Shown in pieces: positions 10,277 through 16,674 of a stretch of DNA of 16,851 nt. The stretch covers positions 1 through 16,851 of the forward strand of contig NZ_JARRQY010000062.1 of assembly GCF_037381185.1 (NCBI RefSeq), written 5' to 3'. Source of the stretch: Acidihalobacter_A sp037381185. Lineage in GTDB: Bacteria > Pseudomonadota > Gammaproteobacteria > DSM-5130 > Acidihalobacteraceae. The notes below the pieces were generated by a model. That model ran no database searches and had not been told where the DNA came from. It was given only the letters and a program-made list of their open reading frames with translations. The translations under genes and the position numbers were made by a program. Position 1 is the stretch's first letter; each line of letters opens with the position of its first letter.

Positions 10277-10321
10277 TTATGGGTTTACCTATTAGATAAG
10301 GGCGGGTATCCTTACGCCCCT

Positions 10322-10336
10322 CGACCGATACGGTCG
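10322..10336 (+). other. Short hairpin between csrA and tRNA-Ser
   Basis: CGACCG and CGGTCG pair perfectly around an ATA loop. It lies 46 bases after the csrA stop, but no T tract follows, so I would not call it an intrinsic terminator. It may be part of the processing or leader region of the tRNA transcript. Confidence 0.3.
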
Positions 10337-10389
10337 CCGGACACGCCCCCCGAAATCGGGTGCCGGGTTCGGAGTGTAAAGCGAATCAC

Positions 10390-10482
10390 GGAGAGATGGC
10401 CGAGAGGCTGAAGGCGCTCCCCTGCTAAGGGAGTATGGGGTCAAAAGCTCCATCGAGGGTTCGAATCCCTCTCTCTCCGCCA
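10390..10482 (+). tRNA. tRNA-Ser (anticodon GCT)
   Basis: A class II tRNA of 93 bases including an encoded CCA. The acceptor stem GGAGAGA (10390-10396) pairs with TCTCTCC (10472-10478), followed by G and CCA. The D-arm region TGGCCGAGAGGCTGAAGGC is typical of tRNA-Ser. The anticodon arm CTCCC-CTGCTAA-GGGAG presents GCT, which reads AGC/AGU serine codons. A long variable arm follows (TATGGGGTC/AGCTCCATC region). The T arm is GAGGGTTCGAATCCCTC. The 3' half of such tRNA genes is a common attachment site for integrative elements, and the gene content changes right after it. Confidence 0.97.
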
Positions 10483-10490
10483 TATACAGA

Positions 10491-10527
10491 AAACCCAGTC
10501 AATACAGCATGTTGGCTGGGTTTTTTT
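10491..10527 (+). terminator. Intrinsic terminator after tRNA-Ser
   Basis: The 12-base arms 10491-10502 and 10512-10523 (AAACCCAGTCAA / TTGGCTGGGTTT) pair with a single T-G wobble around a nine-base loop and run into seven T residues (10521-10527). This is a textbook rho-independent terminator and closes the housekeeping transcription run. Confidence 0.93.
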
Positions 10528-10533
10528 GTTTCT

Positions 10534-10742
10534 AATAAACCATTATTAATGTGTGGTTATTGCTGGTTCACGGCAATTCAGTGGAGCGCCAGTGGAGCGT
10601 TAGTCTCAATGCGTCCTATTCGTGCTCACTAGTGCTTTTTGGTGCTTGCCTGTTTCTGGAGCGCCAGTGGAGCGGAGGACATCGGCCCCATATCTGGTGA
10701 CATTTGTTGCGCCGGTGATCCGCATGTTGTATTTCTATAAGC
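10534..10742. repeat. Junction region with paired 11-bp repeats and an imperfect hairpin
   Basis: About 210 bases without a gene. An 18-base string TGGAGCGCCAGTGGAGCG occurs at 10582-10599 and again at 10657-10674, exactly 75 bases apart. Each copy is itself two units of an 11-base motif (CAGTGGAGCGN; the first unit of the second pair has CT in place of AG). So four near-identical units lie in two helically phased pairs. Before them, AATAAACCA (10534-10542) and TGGTTATT (10554-10561) form an imperfect hairpin. GTGCT also recurs three times at 10622-10645. This layout resembles arm-type recombinase or excisionase binding sites next to an attachment site. That role is an inference. Confidence 0.55.
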
Positions 10743-11276
10743 ATGCAACTGACCCATTGCCATAGCGTTTCTGGCTCCGATTCTGGTGTTTTCGCGCGGC
10801 TCGATGCGTTGACGTTCGCGCGACGGCCACGATTAATGTGGCTACTCGCGTGCGGAACCCTAATGCAAGTCACGGTCCTAGCGCGGATGGGTGCCGACGG
10901 ACTCTTGATTTCCAGCCTAGGGGGGCTTGTCGGGTTGGTGGTGACTGCGGTTTTTGTCGTGTACCGCTGGCGCTCCGATAATGAACGTCCTTCGTTGGGC
11001 AAAGAGCGTCTATGGATGCTCGCGGTGCTTGTGGCGCTAAGTTTGGCCTTGATACCCCATTTCGGGGTGTTAGCGTTGGTCGCGGTAGGGTATTTGGCTA
11101 TCGGTGGCTTAGCTCTATGTATATTTCGCGGGGCGATACAACTCATCCTGTCGCTCAAGCCAACGCTAGTGCGCATCTTGCCTAGACGTTTGCTCTCCTC
11201 CGGAGAATCAACTTCGGTTATCCCCTCACGTACAGATTCTTCCCGGCGCCCTCCGCGCAATCCTCCGACTGCATGA
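10743..11276 (+). CDS. Hypothetical membrane protein
   Basis: A 177-residue open frame that I do not recognise. It shows three or four hydrophobic segments: around residues 32-48 (MWLLACGTLMQVTVL), 54-72 (LLISSLGGLVGLVVTAVFVV), and a long one from about 93 to 138 that could cross twice (MLAVLVALSLALIPHFGVLALVAVGYLAIGGLAL, read in two parts). A basic, serine- and proline-rich tail of about 30 residues follows and would face the cytoplasm. No ribosome binding site is evident before the ATG at 10743; an ATG at 10836 just before the first hydrophobic segment is an alternative. The frame overlaps a longer opposite-strand frame of non-protein-like composition, which I discard. Position at the element junction suggests cargo or an orphan gene. 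Confidence 0.5.
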   Translation: MQLTHCHSVSGSDSGVFARLDALTFARRPRLMWLLACGTLMQVTVLARMGADGLLISSLGGLVGLVVTAVFVVYRWRSDNERPSLGKERLWMLAVLVALSLALIPHFGVLALVAVGYLAIGGLALCIFRGAIQLILSLKPTLVRILPRRLLSSGESTSVIPSRTDSSRRPPRNPPTA

Positions 11277-11334
11277 CCTGAGTAGCCGCGTAAGCGGCAT
11301 AACGAATGGCATGCAGCCGGGGTGACGACTGGCT

Positions 11335-11370
11335 GTCGTACCTCGACTGCACATCTGCACGAGGTGCGAC
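11335..11370 (+). promoter_or_regulatory. Inverted repeat covering the ribosome binding site of the HTH/AT-hook gene
   Basis: GTCGTACCTCG (11335-11345) and CGAGGTGCGAC (11360-11370) pair at every position, one of them a T-G wobble. Two TGCA words in the loop can extend the structure inward. The 3' arm ends on the base just before the ATG at 11371 and contains the GAGG (11361-11364) that would bind the ribosome. In RNA this would hide the start region; in DNA it would be an operator-like dyad. Confidence 0.6.
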
Positions 11371-11694
11371 ATGGATTCACCCCGCATACTGAACCGCATT
11401 GGGGATCATGCGGCCGCGCTGAATATCGCGCGATCGACATTCTACCGGGCGTTGCCGGATCTGATGGCCCGGGGTTACCCAGCCCGATGGATCGGCCGAC
11501 AACTCGTCGGGGAATACGATGCGATCATGGACTGGCTCTCGGTTGGAGACAGCCGCGCTACTCCTGACGCTGAGCCACGCCCTAAGCCCCAGGCTCAATC
11601 TGAATCCCAGTCTGAATCGAGCCCTCAGAGGCGCGGGCGTGGTCGGCCGCGTAAGGCGCCTCTATCTGTTCGATCTGAGAGGGTGCGGCCATGA
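11371..11694 (+). CDS. Small helix-turn-helix protein with C-terminal AT-hook
   Basis: A 107-residue protein in two parts. Residues 8-57 form a helix-turn-helix unit (AAALNIARSTFYRAL, then a wing-like segment IGRQLVGEYDAIMDWLS) resembling AlpA/MerR-like excisionase and regulator domains, where the final helix often reads as a target-selection residue block ending in WL. Residues 60-86 are a low-complexity Pro/Gln/Ser/Glu linker. Residues 87-97 (RRGRGRPRKAP) contain the canonical AT-hook core GRPRK, which binds the minor groove of AT-rich DNA. The start lies directly behind a hairpin. The stop overlaps the next gene's start as ATGA (11691-11694), so translation is probably coupled. It is likely the element's local regulator or excision factor. 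The precise family is uncertain. Confidence 0.75.
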   Translation: MDSPRILNRIGDHAAALNIARSTFYRALPDLMARGYPARWIGRQLVGEYDAIMDWLSVGDSRATPDAEPRPKPQAQSESQSESSPQRRGRGRPRKAPLSVRSERVRP

Positions 11695-12344
11695 ACGAAA
11701 ACCCTCGGGGCATCATCAGGGTTGCGCAGAGGCGTGACCCTTATGCACGCATCCCACGCCGCACCATAGATCGCCTTGCGACGGATGGACAGTTGGACAC
11801 GCTGGGAGTGCTGATTTGGATACTAGGCCATAGTGACGGTTGGGAAGTACGGATTGGTCCCATGCTGCGCACGCTGCGCATAGGTCGAGACAAGTGGAAC
11901 CGTATGCGTCGCTACCTAGAGCAGCTAGGCCTGTATCGATCGATCAAAGTGCGCGCCACCGGTGGACGAATAGAGTGGGTTCACACCGTCCACGATGAGC
12001 CACTCCAGCCAGACGGAACCATAGCCGGGTTAGCCGTCGATGGTTGGCCCGGCCATATACGTATTACAGAAACCCCACGTATCCCTGATGTACCTATAAC
12101 TGATGTTACTCGTGCGCGCCCACGCGCGAATTCGAGGGCATTAGCAGACACATCAAAACACAATAGCCCGCGCCGTCAGGCCTTCAATGACAAGTATGTG
12201 GAGAGGCATGCTCGGCCTGGCGAGACATGGGAGGCGGCGAAAATGAGGCTGTCCCGCGAGCTTATCCAAGGCTTGAATAGAGATACCTCCCAGGATCTAG
12301 ACCCCTCTCTGCCCACCTATGACATGCAGGGGAGCCGTCGATGA
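11691..12344 (+). CDS. Winged-helix DNA-binding protein, plasmid/phage replication-like
   Basis: A 217-residue basic protein. Residues 18-84 read like the helix-turn-helix domain of phage and plasmid replication-associated proteins (DnaD/RepA-type N-terminal winged helix): IPRRTIDRLATDGQLDTLGV, then WILGHSDGWEVRIGPMLRTL and a recognition region IGRDKWNRMRRYLEQLGLYR. The C-terminal half is hydrophilic, with an Arg/Pro-rich linker (ITDVTRARPRANSRALADTS) and a helical end region. No catalytic motif is visible, so a regulator or initiator-accessory role fits better than an enzyme. Start and stop both form ATGA overlaps with neighbours (11691-11694 and 12341-12344), so it is translated together with the AT-hook protein and TrbJ. 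The alternative is a transcriptional repressor of the trb operon. Confidence 0.6.
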   Translation: MNENPRGIIRVAQRRDPYARIPRRTIDRLATDGQLDTLGVLIWILGHSDGWEVRIGPMLRTLRIGRDKWNRMRRYLEQLGLYRSIKVRATGGRIEWVHTVHDEPLQPDGTIAGLAVDGWPGHIRITETPRIPDVPITDVTRARPRANSRALADTSKHNSPRRQAFNDKYVERHARPGETWEAAKMRLSRELIQGLNRDTSQDLDPSLPTYDMQGSRR

Positions 12345-13117
12345 AGATAATGCACCCATTGTTCCTGGCTTTCGCCATCGCTCTGTGTGTGATCCCACAG
12401 GCTCGCGCGGTTTCCGAGTTTGCTGGTTCGACTTGGCCCGAACAGGTCGTGCAGGAAATCACGGCGACCGAGCAGTACGCCAAGCAAGCGACCGAGGTAG
12501 CCACACAGCTCCAGCAGCTCGAAAACCAGGTCATCAACATGGCGAACCTAGGCAGCGGATCGTGGTCATCCGCACAGTCGGCGCTATCGCAGCTTGCGCA
12601 GACAGTCTCCGCCGCCGAGGGCATTTCGTATGCCGCGCAAAACTCGCTCAACACCATGCAGCAGAACGGCAACCCACTCGCCGCCGACATGTCAAAACAG
12701 ATCGGCACCTGGCGCTCGAACTACACCGCCCAGGTAAAACAGTATTTGCAGCTATCGGGACTCGGCACGAACGGATTTAGCACGCTCAGTCAGGCGCTCA
12801 ACAGCATCGCCGAGGCGGGCAACTCCGCCAGCGGGCGAAAGGCTGTGCTCCAGGCCGGCAACCAGATCGCGGCGACGAGTGTCCAGGCGCTCCAATCGCT
12901 CAGCCAGCAACTGCACACCGCCCATGCGCTGCAGATGGAGCACCAGCAGCTCCAGGACAAACAACAGGCAACGGCGACAGCGAACGCGAATGCCGACGCG
13001 CAGAACTGGAACGCGCACGGCGGCAACGCTATGCCGAACCTGAACCAAGGCACAGGGGGCACAACCGACACCATCATTCCCGCCCAAGGCCCTGCCAATC
13101 TGGGTTTCTTCAACTGA
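12341..13117 (+). CDS. trbJ: Conjugal transfer protein TrbJ (VirB5-like)
   Basis: A 258-residue exported protein of the P-type TrbJ/VirB5 group, the minor pilus component of conjugative type IV secretion. Residues 1-23 are a signal peptide ending ARA. The mature N-terminus is followed by the typical heptad-rich stretch (about 38-67, EITATEQYAKQATEVATQL and LQQLENQVINM), then mixed helical sequence and a second Gln-rich coil near 190-216. The last 40 residues are Asn/Gly/Thr-rich and disordered. A single cysteine lies inside the signal peptide. It overlaps the upstream gene by ATGA, and the interrupted ParB-like gene follows after ten bases. In usual clusters trbE precedes and trbK/trbL follow; trbE is absent here. 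Confidence 0.82.
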   Translation: MKIMHPLFLAFAIALCVIPQARAVSEFAGSTWPEQVVQEITATEQYAKQATEVATQLQQLENQVINMANLGSGSWSSAQSALSQLAQTVSAAEGISYAAQNSLNTMQQNGNPLAADMSKQIGTWRSNYTAQVKQYLQLSGLGTNGFSTLSQALNSIAEAGNSASGRKAVLQAGNQIAATSVQALQSLSQQLHTAHALQMEHQQLQDKQQATATANANADAQNWNAHGGNAMPNLNQGTGGTTDTIIPAQGPANLGFFN

Positions 13118-13127
13118 GGGCGACAAG

Positions 13128-14291
13128 ATGAATACGTGCCACTCTGGAGATTCAATAGTCAATGCCCTGGTTTCGTCAGGGATAGTGCCGACTGATCTGG
13201 TCGATGCTTTCATGGCTGCACCGGCAGAAATCCGCCGGCGCTGTTTCGACAGTGGTCAAACGATCACTGCCGGTGCCTTGTTTGAAATTCACCCGCTCGC
13301 TGAACTGTTCCCGTCGATGACCCAGGATCAGTACGAGGCATTGCGGGACGACATCGCCTAAAATGGGGTAAGGGAACCGATTCATGTCTATCAAGGCAAA
13401 ATACTCGACGGGAAACATCGCCAGCGTGCGTGTATCGAGTTGGGTATCGATCCGCCGCGCAGGAAGTTCCGCGGCAAGGACCCGGTGGCGTTCGTCGTGT
13501 CCCAAAATTTGCGCCGACGACATCTAACAAGTTCGCAGCGAGCGATGGTGGCGGCGACGATCGCCACATTGGCGCGAGGCGCCCCGAAAGGGAATCGAAA
13601 CGCGGCCGGCAAAGCTGGTAATGAAAGCAAATCTGCACCTTTGCGGAATGGCCATCCGACTGGTAGTACTCAAGCTGAGCCCATAAGAAACCCCAACACC
13701 GTCGGCGTATCTCAGCGCCAGGCGGGTGAACTGATGGGGATTAGCGACCGGAGCATTACGAGCGCCAGGAAAGTGCGTGAGCTGGGGAGCCCTGCACTCA
13801 TTGAGGCGGTAGAACGCGGCGATTTGTCAGTCTCGGCAGCCGTTGGTATCGCGCAAACACTGCCTGCCGATATCCAGGCTCAGATAGTGTCAGGAGGGTT
13901 GGGCAAAGACGCGGCGCGGTACATACGAACGCATGCCCGTGAAATCGCTCAGGTACTCGTGGGGGATGCCGATGCGGCCGCCGCTGTTGTTGATCTGATT
14001 CGCAAGAGTAGGACGAGGCCAGTTGAAGCGGTGAGTCCTGAAAAACCAGCCGCTTGCAGTAGCCTTGGTGTGCAAGACGCCTGGCATGAGGTGTCCGACA
14101 GGCCGCCTCGGACTGCCACCAAATACCTGGTTTTCCTTCCCGACACCCCTGATCCCGAGGGTGATATGCGGTTAGGCCACTACGTTGGTCCTAGTGCTGC
14201 CGACTGGATTGATCCCCATACCGGTGCCTGTATCCAGCCTAGCCATTGGATGCTGAAACCTCCACGCCCAGTAGCTAATCGCGATGCGTAG
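13128..14291 (+). pseudogene. ParB-domain protein with DUF551-like C-terminus, interrupted by one in-frame stop
   Basis: One reading frame of 388 codons is broken only by TAA at 13359-13361. Before it (77 residues) is FEIHPLAELFPSMTQDQYEA, the start of a ParB/Srx N-terminal domain. After it the same frame continues NGVREPIHVYQGKILDGKHR, QRACIELGID and FVVSQNLRRRHLTSSQRAMV, the rest of that domain with the ILDGxHR core. A repeat of small Gly/Asn-rich linkers and a helix-turn-helix (VSQRQAGELMGISDRSITSARKV, read as two parts) follow. The last 60 residues (AWHEVSDRPP ... PSHWMLKPPRP) look like the DUF551 domain of phage proteins. GAGG at 13116-13119 serves the ATG at 13128. No good restart codon exists after the stop (only TTG 13440). 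Probable role was DNA binding or plasmid/phage-type regulation. A point mutation, readthrough or sequencing error would all fit. Confidence 0.8.
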
Positions 14292-14340
14292 CAACGCTTC
14301 CACGATTGACCTTCGTATTCTCAATATCGAGGAAAAGATC

Positions 14341-14604
14341 ATGAAAATTCGCAAGCTCGCCAGTATCGCCATAGTTGCTGGCATCGGTTTGTTTAGCCTG
14401 TCCGGTTGCAGCCATGCGGCCGATCAAAGTCATGGCCCATACGCCGGTAAATCCATGCAATGGTTCGCCAAGCATCCCGACGCAATGAAGGCGCAGCTCC
14501 ATTGGTGTGACAAGCACTTGACTCGCGCTGAGATTGACAGTCCCACCTACGCGCCACAGCACGAACCCGCGTGCCGCAACGCTTACGCGGTACAAGGGGG
14601 CTGA
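14341..14604 (+). CDS. Entry-exclusion lipoprotein, TrbK/EexN-like
   Basis: An 87-residue lipoprotein. A basic start (MKIRK) and hydrophobic core lead to the lipobox LSGC, with C23 as the lipidated residue. The mature part has the EexN/TrbK pattern: an aromatic-His-Pro segment (MQWFAKHPDAMKAQLHWC) and a second cysteine motif ending EPACRNAYAV, comparable to the C...C.NA ending of EexN proteins. Such proteins sit on the inner membrane and stop a cell that already holds the element from receiving another copy. I start at the ATG at 14341, which has GAGG at 14329-14332 eight bases upstream and gives a proper signal. The upstream ATG at 14284 would destroy the signal peptide. Position between trbJ and trbL is that of trbK. 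Confidence 0.78.
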   Translation: MKIRKLASIAIVAGIGLFSLSGCSHAADQSHGPYAGKSMQWFAKHPDAMKAQLHWCDKHLTRAEIDSPTYAPQHEPACRNAYAVQGG

Positions 14605-14607
14605 ACG

Positions 14608-16149
14608 ATGAAATCACGTCACGCTTTTGTTGCCGCTGCGCTGGCCCTGGCGCCGGCAATGGCGAATGCCGCGCCGATGGGACTGGATGCCATCCAGCAG
14701 ACGTTCCAATCGGCTACGGCAAACTGGTTGGGCAATAGTTTGCATCTGGGGGTGGGCACGTTTGGCGCGCTCGCTACGATCGAATATGTGTGGTGGGCGG
14801 CCAACCGGACTCTCAAGGGCGGCGAGGTTGGCGACCTCGCCGCTGGAGCGTTCCTGAAGTTCCTTAGCCTCGGCTTCTTTGCCCTCTTGATGATGTACGC
14901 ACCAACGTGGATACCGGACGTGCTGAATGGTTTTGCCACGGCCGCCATCAAGATCGGCGGCGGGTCTGGCGTTTTCCAGGCTGGTCAGCTCGACCTCAAC
15001 CATATATTCATGACCGGTATCTCACTGGCCGAGAGTCTGTACGTCGCCTTCGGGAACTCGCATCTCGCCCCCGTGAGTTTCGGAATCCCGAACATGACGT
15101 GGGTGATGGCGTCGATCACGGTTCTGGTCGCTGCCGTGATGTGCGTGGTGGCGTTCGCGATGATCGCCGCACAAGTGCTCATTACGCTGATAGAGGCCTA
15201 TGTCGCTGTCGGTGGCGGCGCGCTCATGCTGGCCTTCAATGGCTCGCGCTGGACTCAGCCGTTCGCCGAGAAGTACATCGGTTATGTGTTCAGCGTTGGG
15301 GTGAAAATCTTCGTCCTGTTTCTCATTGTCGGCCTGGCCTTGCATGTGGGGAACACCTGGATACCGGAGATTCAAAGCATGGGGTCGAGCTGGAATAGTG
15401 GTTCCACGCTGAATCTGGCCAATGGCGGCCAAACCACGCTAGGCCCGATGGTGTTCATTGAGATAGGCGTCGAAGCTCTGTTGCTGGGGACTGTCGCCTG
15501 GATGGTGCCAGGTCTGGCCGGTAGCCTCATGAACGGTGCTCCGTCGATGAGTCTCGGTTCTGTCGGCGCAGCGGCCGGCGCTCTTGGTGCTGCTGGCGCC
15601 GGCGTTGCCGCGGCTGGTGCAGCCAAGGCCATGACAACCGCAGACTCGACGATTGGCGCCGCCAAGTTCGGCGGAAGCCTGGGGAACCTGGCGCGCGGTT
15701 CCGGTATCGGCGCGGCGGCAACCGCTGGCCTCTCGGCCCTGTCTGGCGCCGCCTCCGATGCGTTCCGTGGCCGAGGTGGGGCGATGGCGTCACAGATTGC
15801 TGGTGGCCTAGGCGACAGGGCCGTTTCCGGTTTCGGCGTCGGTACGACCGGCGGAGGCCTCGCTAACCGTGTACGGGCATTTGGCGGGGGTGCTGGAACA
15901 GGAGCCGGGGCGAGCCTGCGTAACGGTATCGAAGGCGCCGGTGTCGGTGTCTCAGACAAGGGAGCGCGGGATGGCTTCGGGGGAGGTAGTGGTGCCAGTG
16001 GGCCAACCGGCGCGCGCTTCAGTAGCCCCTTGGCCGACAAAGCGGCCGAGCTGGAAAAGGGGCGCAATCCCCTCGGGGATCACAACCGGATGCCACACCA
16101 GGGGCACGCCGGTGGCATCACGATTCGATTTGGCCACCAAACGGACTAG
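14608..16149 (+). CDS. trbL: Conjugal transfer protein TrbL (VirB6-like)
   Basis: A 513-residue inner-membrane core component of the mating-pair formation system. Residues 1-21 form a signal-like segment ending ANA. Hydrophobic helices lie near 46-64, 83-99, 165-187, 190-210, 226-247 and 282-305; the block MIAAQVLITLIEAYVAVGGG with GSRWTQPFAEKYIGY after it is typical of TrbL. From about 310 to 480 the protein is Gly/Ala/Ser-rich and low in complexity, also usual for TrbL. The last 12 residues, GGITIRFGHQTD, stand out as ordered-looking sequence. AAGGGGG before the ATG at 14608 and the three-base gap after the lipoprotein stop indicate tight coupling. Expected partners trbF, trbG and trbI do not follow. 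Confidence 0.92.
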   Translation: MKSRHAFVAAALALAPAMANAAPMGLDAIQQTFQSATANWLGNSLHLGVGTFGALATIEYVWWAANRTLKGGEVGDLAAGAFLKFLSLGFFALLMMYAPTWIPDVLNGFATAAIKIGGGSGVFQAGQLDLNHIFMTGISLAESLYVAFGNSHLAPVSFGIPNMTWVMASITVLVAAVMCVVAFAMIAAQVLITLIEAYVAVGGGALMLAFNGSRWTQPFAEKYIGYVFSVGVKIFVLFLIVGLALHVGNTWIPEIQSMGSSWNSGSTLNLANGGQTTLGPMVFIEIGVEALLLGTVAWMVPGLAGSLMNGAPSMSLGSVGAAAGALGAAGAGVAAAGAAKAMTTADSTIGAAKFGGSLGNLARGSGIGAAATAGLSALSGAASDAFRGRGGAMASQIAGGLGDRAVSGFGVGTTGGGLANRVRAFGGGAGTGAGASLRNGIEGAGVGVSDKGARDGFGGGSGASGPTGARFSSPLADKAAELEKGRNPLGDHNRMPHQGHAGGITIRFGHQTD

Positions 16150-16152
16150 GCC

Positions 16153-16329
16153 ATGAAAAGCCTTGATCAGATTCAACGGCTCATCGCCGAAAAAGAGGCC
16201 GAGCTAGAGCGCCTGCACCTCCAGGCGCGCGAGCTGGCCAGACTCCACGCCGAAGGCCTCGGACGCCAGGAGGCGACTGCGCCAAAACTGCGTTGCCCGG
16301 CCGGCATCACAATTCGGTTCAACCGATAG
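16153..16329 (+). CDS. 58-residue coiled-coil protein sharing the TrbL C-terminal motif
   Basis: A short gene starting three bases after the trbL stop. Residues 1-34 form a strongly charged heptad coil (MKSLDQIQRLIAEKEAELER, LHLQARELARLHAEG). A short linker follows, and the protein ends PAGITIRFNR. The ending matches TrbL's GGITIRFG: GITIRF is identical, and three of its six codons differ only at silent positions. I do not recognise the protein. The ATG at 16153 is the only sensible start, and the stop TAG (16327-16329) abuts the GGAG of the next gene, so it belongs to the same translation unit. It could be a TrbL partner or a small adaptor that uses the same docking tail. One cysteine (C48) is present. 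Confidence 0.72.
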   Translation: MKSLDQIQRLIAEKEAELERLHLQARELARLHAEGLGRQEATAPKLRCPAGITIRFNR

Positions 16330-16339
16330 GAGACACCCG

Positions 16340-16582
16340 ATGAAACGCTTTGACTATCTACGCGGATTCTTGCAGGAAGGCATGGCCAGCATGGAGCCTG
16401 AGCGTCGGCACGGTTTCCCGGCTCGCATGGGCATGGGGGTCGGCATCATGACCCTGGCGGGCTTCTTCGATGGCTGGACGCGCCTGGCGGTGATCGTGGT
16501 GCTGATGACCCTCGGCCTCTCGTATCTGTTCTGGCGCGACCCAGAGATAGGGACGCGTGTGCGCCGGTGGTTTCGTCGGTAG
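16340..16582 (+). CDS. Small membrane protein
   Basis: An 80-residue protein that I do not recognise. The first 30 residues are charged (MKRFDYLRGFLQEGMASMEP). One long or two short hydrophobic segments follow (MGVGIMTLAGFF and RLAVIVVLMTLGLSYLFW). A strongly basic tail (RVRRWFRR) would stay in the cytoplasm. GGAG at 16329-16332 overlaps the preceding stop and lies seven bases before the ATG, so it is co-translated with the coiled-coil protein and TrbL. It may be an accessory conjugation protein in the place where trbF would normally stand, but it lacks TrbF features and is far too short. Confidence 0.6.
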   Translation: MKRFDYLRGFLQEGMASMEPERRHGFPARMGMGVGIMTLAGFFDGWTRLAVIVVLMTLGLSYLFWRDPEIGTRVRRWFRR

Positions 16583-16588
16583 GGGGGG

Positions 16589-16654
16589 CGATATAACGGA
16601 GGTTAAGCCAAGCCTGTAGTGGTGCGCGTACCAGGGTCAAGGGCCGATATAACG
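16589..16654. repeat. Direct repeat CGATATAACG, two copies
   Basis: CGATATAACG occurs at 16589-16598 and 16645-16654, 56 bases apart, in the gap downstream of the last conjugation-associated gene. The AT-rich core contrasts with the G+C-rich coding DNA. Together with GATATC and CGATAC words just downstream it forms a repeat-dense patch, possibly a cluster of protein-binding sites. Confidence 0.5.
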
Positions 16655-16674
16655 AACTGATATCGATACCCGAT

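Noticed and set aside
10300..10319. GGGCG/CGCCC pairing after csrA as an intrinsic terminator
   Set aside because: The stem is only five bases, has a competing TAAGG/CCTTA pairing and no T tract.
10582..10674. Repeats behind tRNA-Ser as a CRISPR-like array
   Set aside because: Only two 18-base copies with internal 11-bp periodicity and one spacer-length gap; no cas genes.
10616..11440. 274-residue minus-strand frame across the element junction
   Set aside because: It crosses the repeats and the regulator start, is rich in Arg, Ser, Pro and Thr without hydrophobic core or motifs, and lacks a ribosome binding site.
14284..14340. Upstream ATG of the lipoprotein gene as the true start
   Set aside because: It would put about 19 polar residues before the signal peptide, whereas the ATG at 14341 has a ribosome binding site and a proper lipoprotein signal.
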